A stretch of 6,072 nucleotides of DNA from a bacterium (GCA_004562915.1 SFQZ01000126.1:1-6072); one strand, 5' to 3'; shown: positions 1-5,592, numbered from the stretch's first letter. The notes: generated by a model not told the origin, from the letters alone. Numbers and translations are program-made.

Positions 1-521
1 ACCGGAATAACGTGCATACCGATTCCGGCTCCTCCTTCCGGTACCATAGGTGTTACTTTTTCAAGTGGCAGACGGCTCATTCTCTCAAAGAAACGTCCTA
101 CTTCCGGATGTGCCTCTAACATCTGCTGGTTCATATTTCCAAACTCGGCACTTCCCGGTACAAACATTGGAAGCACATACTGTTTTTCGTGTTTTGGATT
201 CTCCCAATTGTATTCAATGACTCCGTTGACAGCCATCTGCTGTAACAATTCCTCTAAATGTGTTTTTTCCATTCCGGTGAGTTTTACCATCTCGTCTAAT
301 GTCTTAGGCTTACGAACTCCCATTTTTAAAGCAACTTCTGCCATCTCATCTGTACACATTGCTGATAAGCCCCAGTATTCCGGGTCATACTTTGTGATTT
401 TTTTCATTCCAAGCTTCTGTGGAATACGATCTGTCACAAGCCTTGCAAGTTTTACAATTGACTCACGTTCCACTTCTTTTTCAATAAATTCCGGTACAAA
501 ATTTCCCAATGGATCTGCCAT
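1..521 (-). CDS. N-terminal part of a putative 4Fe-4S/FAD-dependent oxidoreductase (cut by the left edge)
   Basis: The gene starts at ATG 521 and stays open to base 1, giving 173 codons. The protein begins MADPLGNFVPEFIEKEVERE. Residues about 70-105 (KPKTLDEMVKLTGMEKTHLE and what follows, up to VIEYNWEN) resemble a winged-helix fold. The visible part ends near GGAGIGMHVIP. From memory, this N-terminus matches large Clostridia proteins in which a winged-helix-like region precedes cysteine-rich 4Fe-4S segments and a C-terminal FAD/NAD(P) disulfide-reductase-type domain. None of those redox domains lies in this window, so the enzymatic call is inference. The start is supported by an AAGGAGG site five bases upstream. 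An in-frame ATG ten codons earlier (551) has a weaker AGGAG site. The gene follows hypB by 70 bases on the same strand without a terminator, so the two are probably one operon. The substrate is unknown. Confidence 0.6.
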   Translation of the reverse strand, partial: MADPLGNFVPEFIEKEVERESIVKLARLVTDRIPQKLGMKKITKYDPEYWGLSAMCTDEMAEVALKMGVRKPKTLDEMVKLTGMEKTHLEELLQQMAVNGVIEYNWENPKHEKQYVLPMFVPGSAEFGNMNQQMLEAHPEVGRFFERMSRLPLEKVTPMVPEGGAGIGMHVIP

Positions 522-526
522 TTCTT

Positions 527-533
527 CCTCCTT
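527..533 (-). promoter_or_regulatory. Strong ribosome binding site that decides the oxidoreductase start
   Basis: The minus strand reads AAGGAGG, then five bases, then ATG at 521. This near-perfect anti-16S match favours the start at 521 over the in-frame ATG at 551. The upstream ATG has only an AGGAG at about eight bases, so a longer form carrying MTGSIYKEEE cannot be excluded. Confidence 0.7.
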
Positions 534-591
534 ATATATGGAACCGGTCATTCTGCCAGCTCCTGTAAAAAATTTTTTATTCTGCTTTCAC

Positions 592-1263
592 TTATTTCTG
601 ATATTCAGAAATCTCGGTGCGGATCCAGTCCGCCCACTCGTCAAAACCTTCTCCTGTCTTCGCTGAGACAAAGAAAATCTTTGCATTTGGATTTAATTTT
701 AAGATACGTTCTTTCACAGCCTCTTTGCTGAAATCATCAAAAACACTTAATGTATCACATTTGTTAATGAGAACTACATCACAGATAGAAAACATTAATG
801 GATATTTTAATGGTTTATCGTCCCCTTCCGGCACGGAAAGAATCATCGCATTCTTCGTACTTCCGGTATCAAACTCTGCCGGACAGACCAGATTGCCTAC
901 GTTCTCAAGAACGACAAAGTCAAGATCCTTTGTTCCAAACTCATGGATTCCCTGTCTTGTCATATCCGCATCCAGATGGCACATTCCACCTGTATGGATC
1001 TGGATGGCACGTACACCGGTCTCGCTGATTGCCTGTGCGTCCACATCAGAGTCAATATCTGCTTCCATAACACCAATCTTCATCTCATCCTTTAACATAG
1101 AGATGGTACGTTTTAAAGTTGTTGTCTTTCCAGCTCCTGGAGAAGACATAAGATTCAACAAAAATGTCCCCTCTGACTTCAACTCTGCGCGTAATCTGTC
1201 AGCATCCGCATTATTGTCTTCAAAAATGCTTCGTTTTACTTCAATTACTTTAAAGTCTTTCAC
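592..1263 (-). CDS. hypB: HypB-type nickel-handling GTPase
   Basis: This is a 223-residue SIMIBI-class GTPase. In known systems HypB uses GTP hydrolysis, together with HypA, to deliver nickel to [NiFe]-hydrogenase precursors in the cytoplasm; related proteins include UreG and CooC. Visible motifs are the P-loop SSPGAGKTT (residues 40-48), the metal and switch segment GGMCHLDADM with Cys95-His96, ENVGNLVCPAEFD with Cys127, SVPEGDDKPLKYP, the G4 motif NKCD (167-170) and SAK (200-202). Cys95, His96 and Cys127 are the conserved metal site of HypB dimers. There is no His-rich or CxxCGC N-terminal extension, so this is the short form. The start is GTG, fixed by an in-frame TAA immediately upstream and a GAGGG site seven bases away. 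No hypA or hydrogenase subunit is visible. Its own promoter and the downstream oxidoreductase gene suggest an operon serving some nickel enzyme outside the window. The G4 Cys in place of the usual Ile/Val is mildly unusual. Confidence 0.93.
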   Translation of the reverse strand: MKDFKVIEVKRSIFEDNNADADRLRAELKSEGTFLLNLMSSPGAGKTTTLKRTISMLKDEMKIGVMEADIDSDVDAQAISETGVRAIQIHTGGMCHLDADMTRQGIHEFGTKDLDFVVLENVGNLVCPAEFDTGSTKNAMILSVPEGDDKPLKYPLMFSICDVVLINKCDTLSVFDDFSKEAVKERILKLNPNAKIFFVSAKTGEGFDEWADWIRTEISEYQK

Positions 1264-1371
1264 TTATGTTCCCTCTTTCCCTTCCTCTTGTTTCTGATTG
1301 ACCCAGGTTTCCATGTCAGGCTTCTGATATCCGTTCTCTGGTACAACCAGATTGTTAATTATTAAACATTC
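1264..1371 (-). other. Untranslated leader of hypB
   Basis: About 108 bases separate the expected transcription start (near 1371) from the hypB GTG. I see no credible leader peptide: the first ATG (at 1369) reaches a stop after four codons, and other frames lack an ATG with a ribosome site. A short perfect hairpin, CTGGT-TGT-ACCAG on the minus strand, lies at 1338-1350. I recognise no known riboswitch and no T-box in it. Confidence 0.35.
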
Positions 1372-1378
1372 TATCTAT

Positions 1379-1407
1379 AACATACATTGTAAAAGCAGTA
1401 TTGTCAA
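1379..1407 (-). promoter_or_regulatory. Sigma-A-type promoter of hypB
   Basis: The minus strand carries a perfect -35 TTGACA (1402-1407), a 17-base spacer and a -10 TATGTT (1379-1384, four of six consensus positions). It lies just past the terminator of the upstream transporter gene, so hypB and the downstream gene form a separate transcription unit. No clear operator is visible over it. Confidence 0.65.
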
Positions 1408-1478
1408 CGTTTTTGCCGAATTTTGTTAAAAAATACACAATGTTTTTTCACTGGTATGTCCAGGATATATTTGTATAA

Positions 1479-1519
1479 AAAAAGAAACTCCTTTCACATC
1501 TGGAAAGGAATTTCTTTTT
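1479..1519 (-). terminator. Intrinsic terminator after the ZIP transporter gene
   Basis: A hairpin has arms 1479-1495 and 1503-1519, about 16 pairs with one mismatch (1488/1510) and a seven-base loop. On the minus strand it runs into a T-rich tract (TTTCTTTTTTT). It begins about 22 bases past the ZIP stop codon. An A-tract on the other side makes it symmetrical, but no plus-strand gene needs it. Confidence 0.85.
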
Positions 1520-1541
1520 CACTGTCTCTATTCTGTTATTT

Positions 1542-2324
1542 TTACCCAAGAGCAACATCCAGCGACATCATCACCGTAAATCCCACTGCAAAAAAGATCG
1601 TTCCAAGGTCGGAATGTTCCCCCTGGGACATTTCCGGGATCAGTTCCTCCACAACCACATAGATCATCGCTCCGGCTGCAAAGCTTAACAGATAAGGCAG
1701 AGCCGGGACAATATATCCTGCTGCAAGGATTGTGAGCATTGCACCGGCCGGCTCCACAATCCCCGAAAGCACACCGCCTGCAAAAGCCTTTGACACTTTC
1801 ATCCCTTCTGCCCTGAGCGGCATGGAAATAATCGCCCCCTCCGGGAAGTTCTGGATTGCGATCCCTATTGACAATGCCATAGCTGCCGTCACTGTGATTT
1901 TTGCATTTCCAGCCAGATATCCTGCATACACAACCCCGACTGCCATTCCTTCCGGAATATTATGCAGCGTGACGGCCAGCACCATCATGGTAGTTCTCTG
2001 CAATCTGCTCTTTGGTCCCTCTGTGCTGACACTGTACCTGTGTAAATGTGGGATGATGTGATCTAACAACAGCAGAAACAGAATACCTCCCCAAAATCCT
2101 GCAACTGCCGGAATAAACGCAAACTTTCCCATCTCTTCTAACTGATCCATTGCCGGAATCAGTAAACTCCAGATGGACGCTGCCACCATAACACCTGCTG
2201 CAAATCCGGTAAGAATCCGGGACAGCCGCTCACTCATATCATTTTTCATAAAAAATACACACGCTGCACCAAATGATGTACCCAGAAACGGAATTAAGAT
2301 TCCATAAAATACTGACAAATTCAT
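1542..2324 (-). CDS. ZIP-family divalent metal transporter (ZupT/GufA-like)
   Basis: This is a 260-residue integral membrane protein of the ZIP family, which imports Zn2+, and often Fe2+ or Mn2+, into the cytoplasm. About eight hydrophobic segments are visible, starting at residues 5-25. The metal-site motifs are HNIPEG (121-126, TM4) and QNFPEG (158-163, TM5), the arrangement of bacterial ZupT/GufA proteins. EPAGA (191-195) and VVVEELIPE (223-231) are further family hallmarks. A His cluster, HIIPHLH (89-95), sits in the cytoplasmic-type loop between TM3 and TM4. I choose the ATG at 2324 because an AGGAAGG site lies six bases upstream and the protein then begins MNLSVFYGILIP. An in-frame ATG at 2363 would add 13 polar residues without such a site. 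The gene stands alone between a promoter with a palindromic operator and a terminator. Substrate preference cannot be read from the sequence. The final hydrophobic segment ends almost at the stop, normal for this subfamily. Confidence 0.92.
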   Translation of the reverse strand: MNLSVFYGILIPFLGTSFGAACVFFMKNDMSERLSRILTGFAAGVMVAASIWSLLIPAMDQLEEMGKFAFIPAVAGFWGGILFLLLLDHIIPHLHRYSVSTEGPKSRLQRTTMMVLAVTLHNIPEGMAVGVVYAGYLAGNAKITVTAAMALSIGIAIQNFPEGAIISMPLRAEGMKVSKAFAGGVLSGIVEPAGAMLTILAAGYIVPALPYLLSFAAGAMIYVVVEELIPEMSQGEHSDLGTIFFAVGFTVMMSLDVALG

Positions 2325-2330
2325 AAGACA

Positions 2331-2337
2331 CCTTCCT
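2331..2337 (-). promoter_or_regulatory. Ribosome binding site that decides the ZIP start
   Basis: AGGAAGG on the minus strand lies six bases before ATG 2324. It places translation start 13 codons downstream of the longest open frame, whose upstream codons would overlap this site. Confidence 0.7.
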
Positions 2338-2425
2338 CTCTTATTATTAATAAGTAATTGCAAACTTTATTTCAGTTATTTTCTTTATGTCCTCAATCAA
2401 TTTTACAATTTCGTATTCTATTCAT

Positions 2426-2454
2426 AATGTATGTATTTTGTTAGTTATTATCAA
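2426..2454 (-). promoter_or_regulatory. Probable promoter of the ZIP transporter gene
   Basis: The minus strand has -35 TTGATA (2449-2454), a 17-base spacer and -10 TACATT (2426-2431). The -35 lies inside the inverted repeat at 2440-2459, the layout expected of a repressed promoter. The predicted leader is about 95 bases, AT-rich, with no recognised riboswitch. Confidence 0.5.
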
Positions 2455-2459
2455 CTAAC
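2440..2459. promoter_or_regulatory. Palindromic operator, possibly for a DtxR/MntR- or Fur-type metal regulator
   Basis: The perfect inverted repeat GTTAGTT-ATTATC-AACTAAC has 7-base arms and a 6-base centre. It covers the -35 of the ZIP promoter. Its TTAG...CTAA arms recall operators of DtxR-family iron/manganese repressors, which would fit control of a metal importer. That assignment is inference, as no regulator gene lies in the window. It is too far from any T-tract to be a terminator. Confidence 0.5.
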
Positions 2460-2498
2460 TTTATTGTAACAATAAGAGAAAAAATGTCAATAGGTAGA

Positions 2499-2529
2499 AA
2501 AAAGCTTCGAGAAAATCTCGAAGCTTTTT
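2499..2529 (-). terminator. Intrinsic terminator of the tRNA operon
   Basis: A perfect 14-pair hairpin (arms 2499-2512 and 2516-2529, AAA loop) with core AGCTTCGAGA/TCTCGAAGCT is followed on the minus strand by a T-tract. It lies six bases past the last tRNA. Confidence 0.92.
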
Positions 2530-2534
2530 GTTAA

Positions 2535-2608
2535 TAGCGAGAGGGGGAGTCGAACCCTCGACACCATGGGTATGAACCATGTGCTCTAGCCAACTGAGCT
2601 ATCTCGCC
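2535..2608 (-). tRNA. tRNA-Met(CAU), elongator type, distal copy
   Basis: A 74-nt cloverleaf: acceptor GGCGAGA/TCTCGCT, D stem GCTC/GAGC, anticodon stem CATGG/CCATG with loop TTCATAC (anticodon CAU), five-base variable loop and T loop TTCGACT. G1-U72 and A73 match the elongator tRNA-Met of Bacillus as I recall it. It lacks the three G-C anticodon-stem pairs of initiator tRNA, and its acceptor differs from tRNA-Ile2. The T stem has an A50-C64 mismatch. CCA is not encoded. This is the last gene of the operon, identical to the copy at 2730-2803. Confidence 0.95.
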
Positions 2609-2633
2609 ATATTCAATATTTTTCTGTGGAAAA

Positions 2634-2706
2634 TGGGACCTATAGGGCTCGAACCTATGACCCTCTGCTTGTAAGGCAGATGCTCTCCCAGCTGAGCTAA
2701 GATCCC
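2634..2706 (-). tRNA. tRNA-Val(UAC), distal copy
   Basis: A 73-nt cloverleaf: acceptor GGGATCT/AGGTCCC, D stem GCTC/GAGC, anticodon stem TCTGC/GCAGA with loop CTTACAA (anticodon UAC), and T stem ATAGG/CCTAT with loop TTCGAGC. A73 is present and CCA is not encoded. It is identical to the copy at 2918-2990 and sits 25 bases upstream of the last tRNA-Met. Confidence 0.96.
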
Positions 2707-2729
2707 ATAGGATGGATATTCATCCAAAG
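2707..2729 (-). other. Spacer between the two tRNA pairs, with a small hairpin
   Basis: This 23-base spacer joins the first Met gene to the second Val gene. It contains GGATG/CATCC arms (2710-2714 and 2721-2725) around a six-base loop. With no T-tract it is not a terminator and may mark an RNA processing site. Confidence 0.4.
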
Positions 2730-2803
2730 TAGCGAGAGGGGGAGTCGAACCCTCGACACCATGGGTATGAACCATGTGCTCTAGCCAACTGAGCTATCTC
2801 GCC
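2730..2803 (-). tRNA. tRNA-Met(CAU), elongator type, proximal copy
   Basis: This 74-nt gene is base-for-base identical to the tRNA-Met at 2535-2608, including the CAU anticodon, G1-U72, A73 and the A50-C64 mismatch. The 5' flank (TATTGAATAT just before the tRNA) is also shared, which supports origin by tandem duplication. CCA is not encoded. Confidence 0.95.
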
Positions 2804-2823
2804 ATATTCAATATTTTTTTCTG

Positions 2824-2911
2824 CGCCATCACGCAGTGATGTGTGCACCGGCATCGAAGATGCGCTACACATTTTCCACTCCGACCAATAACGTCCTGTC
2901 ATTGTCTTCTG
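2824..2911 (-). other. 88-nt structured extra segment in the first Val-Met spacer
   Basis: The spacer between the proximal Val and Met genes is 114 bases, against 25 in the other pair. The extra segment lies between two TTCTG direct repeats (2819-2823 and 2907-2911). It holds a 6-bp hairpin CATCAC/GTGATG (2827-2841, loop of three) and a second stem GCATC/GATGC (2851-2863) closed by GTGT/ACAC (2841-2844 and 2867-2870). It does not fold as a tRNA and I recognise no family. It may be a transcribed spacer that the other copy lost by deletion between the repeats, or an insertion. Confidence 0.5.
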
Positions 2912-2917
2912 TAGAAA

Positions 2918-2990
2918 TGGGACCTATAGGGCTCGAACCTATGACCCTCTGCTTGTAAGGCAGATGCTCTCCCAGCTGAGCTAAGATCCC
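2918..2990 (-). tRNA. tRNA-Val(UAC), proximal copy
   Basis: First gene of the operon, 73 nt, identical to 2634-2706: anticodon loop CTTACAA (UAC), T loop TTCGAGC and acceptor GGGATCT/AGGTCCC. It lies about 30 bases past the predicted transcription start, so its 5' end would be made by RNase P from a short leader. CCA is not encoded. Confidence 0.96.
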
Positions 2991-2998
2991 ATATGTTT

Positions 2999-3020
2999 GC
3001 GAGTCGCTCGCGCAACTCGC
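2999..3020 (-). other. GC-rich leader hairpin of the tRNA operon
   Basis: Arms GCGAGT/ACTCGC (2999-3004 and 3015-3020) surround a further GC-rich core with self-complementary bases. It lies between the predicted transcription start and the first tRNA, in otherwise AT-rich DNA. No T-tract follows, so it is a leader structure, not a terminator. Confidence 0.45.
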
Positions 3021-3026
3021 TTTGCC

Positions 3027-3056
3027 ATTATATAATGAATTATATAAAAAAGTCAA
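3027..3056 (-). promoter_or_regulatory. Strong promoter of the tRNA operon
   Basis: The minus strand has -35 TTGACT (3051-3056), an 18-base AT-rich spacer and a perfect -10 TATAAT (3027-3032). It is the best promoter match in the window and is placed to drive all four tRNAs. It begins 50 bases past the metH stop codon. Confidence 0.8.
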
Positions 3057-3106
3057 CACTTATTTTTGTGTTTCTGCAATTTTTTTATTATCAGCTTTTT
3101 CATCTG

Positions 3107-5554
3107 CTATTCTTCCAACAGTCGATCCACCAGTTTTACGCAGTCTGCAGCATCTTTCGAGTATCCGTCCGCTCCGATCTCGTCTGCAAAACTTTCATTG
3201 ATCGCCGCGCCACCAATAACGATCTTGCTGTCGCATCCCTTTTCTTTTGCTAATTCCACAACATCTTTCATGCGCATCATCGTTGTTGTCATAAGGGCTG
3301 ACAGACCAATTACTTTTGCATGTTCTTTTAAAGCAGTCTCAACGATCAGCGAAGCCGGAACATCTTTTCCAAGGTCGATCACATTGTAGCCATAGTTTTT
3401 CAACATAAGAACAACCAGGTTTTTTCCGATATCGTGAATATCTCCTTCTACTGTTGCAACTACAATTGTCGCTTTTTGCTCTGCATCATTCCGTTCCAGC
3501 ATTGGCTCTACATATTCGATCGCCATCTTCATTGTGTTGGCAGAGGAGATCAGCTGTGGCAGGAAATATTTCTGCTTGTCAAACAGCACGCCAACTTCAT
3601 TAATAGCCGGAATCAAATGATGATTGATGATCTCATCCGGTTTTTCTCCGTCAGCAAGTGCCTTTTTCACCTCTTCTAAAATACCACCCTTATTTCCTTT
3701 TAAAACAGCCTCAAAAATTGCACTTCTGCCTTCCTGGGATTCAGGCTTTGTCTGAACATCCGCTGCCGCTTTTTTTACAGGGACAAGTACACGCTCCTGC
3801 CCTGCATACTTTTCAGCAAGCATGTTCATACGCTCAATATAACGGATATCACTCTCTTCTCTCGCAAGAAGCAGATCCGATGCAAATGCAGCATTCATCA
3901 ACAATTCCTGCGACGGATTGGCGATTGCCATTGTAAGCCCATGTGCGATCGCCATCGTAAGGAATGCCGTATTCACATAACTCCGCTCCGGCAGACCAAA
4001 AGAAATATTGGAAAGTCCACAGGCCGTTGGAAGTTCAAGTTCATTTTTGCAATAAGAAAATGTTTCGTAGCACTCTACGGCAGCTCTTGGATTTGCTCCG
4101 ATCGTTGCAACCAGTCCGTCTACAATAATATCCTCTTTGTTCATTCCAATCCCGATTGCTTTCTCCATGACAGTACGGATGATCGCGTGTTTTTCCTCTG
4201 AATCGTTCGGAAGCCCTGCATCAGACAATGGGAGCAAAATAAACATTGCACCGTATTTTTTTGCAATCGGAAGAAGTTTATCCATTTTTTCTTTTTCCAT
4301 AGAAATAGAATTGATCAGGGCGCGTCCCGGATAAATACGGAGTGCCGCCTCAATAATATCTACATGGCTGGAATCAATGCACAGCGGACAATCAACCGTA
4401 GAAGTCACTTCGTAAACCGTGTTGATCATCATTTCTTTCTCATCAATTCCGTTCATTCCCATATTAACATCAAGAATCGCAGCACCGTTTTCTTCCTGGT
4501 CTAACGCCATCTGACGCACCATGTTAAGGCTGCCCTCCCGCAGTTCTGCCTGAAGTTTTTTCTTACCGGTCGGATTGATGCGCTCACCGATCACCATAAA
4601 ATTACCATCCAATGTAATTTCCACCAGTTTACGTTCAGAAGTCAGAATTCTTCTTTTTTGCGTCAAAGGTTTATGCACCGGCATATCCTTCACTGCTTCT
4701 TTCAATGCACGGATATGTTCTGGTGTTGTACCACAGCAGCCTCCAATAATGGATGCACCAGCTTCCACCAGTTTTTTTCCACAGGAAGCAAACTCCTCTG
4801 GTCCCGTCTTGTAGACTGTCACACCATTCTCCAGTTCCGGCAGCCCTGCATTTGGCTTTGCAAGAATTGGAATTGTGGCATACTCCACCATTTTTTCAAC
4901 CGGCTCAATCATATCCTCCGGTCCTGTCGAACAGTTGATTCCAATCACATCTGCTCCAAGGCTCTGCAGCACAACTGTCGCCGTCGCTGGGTCTGTTCCA
5001 TAAAGGGTTCTTCCATCCGGGTTATATGTGAGTGATACCATAATCGGCAGATCACATACTTCCCTGATTGCAATGACTGCTGCCCTGCATTCCTGAAGGC
5101 TCATCATGGTCTCTACTACAAAGAGATCAGCACCTGCATCCGCAACCACATTTGCCTGTTCTTTGTAGACATCCACAAGATCTTCAAACATCAGTTCGCC
5201 AATCGGATATAACTGTTGTCCGGTCATCGTCATATCCGCTGCTACCAGCGCTTTTCCCTGCGCCGCTTTTTTGGATAAGGCAATCAGTTCCCGGTTCATT
5301 TCTTCTAATTTATCTGCAAGTCCATACTCTTCTAATTTAATACGGTTTGCTGTGAACGTTGGCGCATACAAAATATTGGTTCCAGCCGCCACATAATCTT
5401 CCTGTAACTTTATCATAATATCAGGATTTTCAAGAATCCACTGTTCCGGACACACCCCAACCGGCATGCCTGCTTTCTGCAAATTTGTTCCTGTCGCTCC
5501 ATCCAAAATAACCGGTCCGTTTTCCACCAGTTCTTTAAGTTCTGCTTTTGTCAT
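3107..5554 (-). CDS. metH: Cobalamin-dependent methionine synthase, short form without reactivation domain
   Basis: This 815-residue cytoplasmic enzyme transfers a methyl group from methyltetrahydrofolate, through cobalamin, to homocysteine, giving methionine. Domains in order: homocysteine S-methyltransferase barrel (about 1-290) with VILDGATGT near the start and zinc ligands Cys208 (GINCSTG) and Cys273-Cys274 (GGCCGTT); pterin-binding barrel (about 315-570) with VIGERINPTG and CIDSS; cap domain (about 605-690); and B12-binding domain with GDIHDIGKN, where His707 is the expected cobalt ligand, plus SALMTTTM and GGAAIN. It ends after the B12 domain. The C-terminal S-adenosylmethionine reactivation domain of the roughly 1,220-residue E. 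coli enzyme is absent, as in many Clostridia and Thermotoga, where a separate protein is thought to do this. The ATG at 5554 is the only plausible start (in-frame TGA four codons upstream), although the GGAAGGA site lies 13 bases away. No SAM, T-box or B12 riboswitch is visible in the short upstream gap. Confidence 0.95.
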   Translation of the reverse strand: MTKAELKELVENGPVILDGATGTNLQKAGMPVGVCPEQWILENPDIMIKLQEDYVAAGTNILYAPTFTANRIKLEEYGLADKLEEMNRELIALSKKAAQGKALVAADMTMTGQQLYPIGELMFEDLVDVYKEQANVVADAGADLFVVETMMSLQECRAAVIAIREVCDLPIMVSLTYNPDGRTLYGTDPATATVVLQSLGADVIGINCSTGPEDMIEPVEKMVEYATIPILAKPNAGLPELENGVTVYKTGPEEFASCGKKLVEAGASIIGGCCGTTPEHIRALKEAVKDMPVHKPLTQKRRILTSERKLVEITLDGNFMVIGERINPTGKKKLQAELREGSLNMVRQMALDQEENGAAILDVNMGMNGIDEKEMMINTVYEVTSTVDCPLCIDSSHVDIIEAALRIYPGRALINSISMEKEKMDKLLPIAKKYGAMFILLPLSDAGLPNDSEEKHAIIRTVMEKAIGIGMNKEDIIVDGLVATIGANPRAAVECYETFSYCKNELELPTACGLSNISFGLPERSYVNTAFLTMAIAHGLTMAIANPSQELLMNAAFASDLLLAREESDIRYIERMNMLAEKYAGQERVLVPVKKAAADVQTKPESQEGRSAIFEAVLKGNKGGILEEVKKALADGEKPDEIINHHLIPAINEVGVLFDKQKYFLPQLISSANTMKMAIEYVEPMLERNDAEQKATIVVATVEGDIHDIGKNLVVLMLKNYGYNVIDLGKDVPASLIVETALKEHAKVIGLSALMTTTMMRMKDVVELAKEKGCDSKIVIGGAAINESFADEIGADGYSKDAADCVKLVDRLLEE

Positions 5555-5567
5555 TGTCTTTTGTCAT

Positions 5568-5574
5568 TCCTTCC
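5568..5574 (-). promoter_or_regulatory. Unusually placed ribosome binding site of metH
   Basis: GGAAGGA on the minus strand directly abuts an out-of-frame ATG (5567) and is 13 bases from the metH ATG (5554), where 5-9 is usual. ATGACAAAAG occurs at both ATGs, a 10-base direct repeat at a 13-base interval. The first ATG opens a 10-codon frame ending at TAA (5535), overlapping the start of metH. Confidence 0.5.
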
Positions 5575-5592
5575 GCGGATTTGTTCCTTTTG

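Larger units (their letters stand above)
2535..2990 (-). repeat. Tandem duplication of a tRNA-Val/tRNA-Met pair
   Basis: Two units, 2730-2990 and 2535-2706, each hold Val(UAC) then Met(CAU) in transcription order. The tRNA bodies are identical and the sequence next to each Met gene is shared. Outside the unit ends the flanks are unrelated. The units differ mainly by the 88-nt segment at 2824-2911. Confidence 0.8.

Noticed and set aside
208..666. 152-codon open frame on the plus strand
   Set aside because: It covers the coding strand of the partial oxidoreductase and the end of hypB, and its composition is low-complexity Ser/Phe, typical of a shadow frame.
617..1297. 226-codon open frame on the plus strand opposite hypB
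   Set aside because: It is antisense to a clear hypB with all GTPase motifs, has no recognisable domain, and results from codon bias in the true gene.
1264..1378. Leader peptide or hypA remnant upstream of hypB
   Set aside because: One frame reads about 30 residues ending EEGKEGT but has no ATG, GTG or TTG near a ribosome site and no HypA cysteine motifs.
1479..1519. Inverted repeat as an insertion-sequence end or CRISPR-like repeat
   Set aside because: Its position past a stop codon, tight stem-loop and T-tract make it an intrinsic terminator; it is not repeated in the window.
2535..2608. CAU-anticodon tRNA as initiator tRNA or tRNA-Ile2
   Set aside because: The anticodon stem lacks the three G-C pairs of initiator tRNA, and the acceptor and body match elongator tRNA-Met rather than the Ile2 pattern.
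2720..3059. Two short minus-strand frames crossing tRNA genes
   Set aside because: Their translations (IAQLARAHGS, LAQLGEHLPY) are the well-known false peptides produced by reading through tRNA genes.
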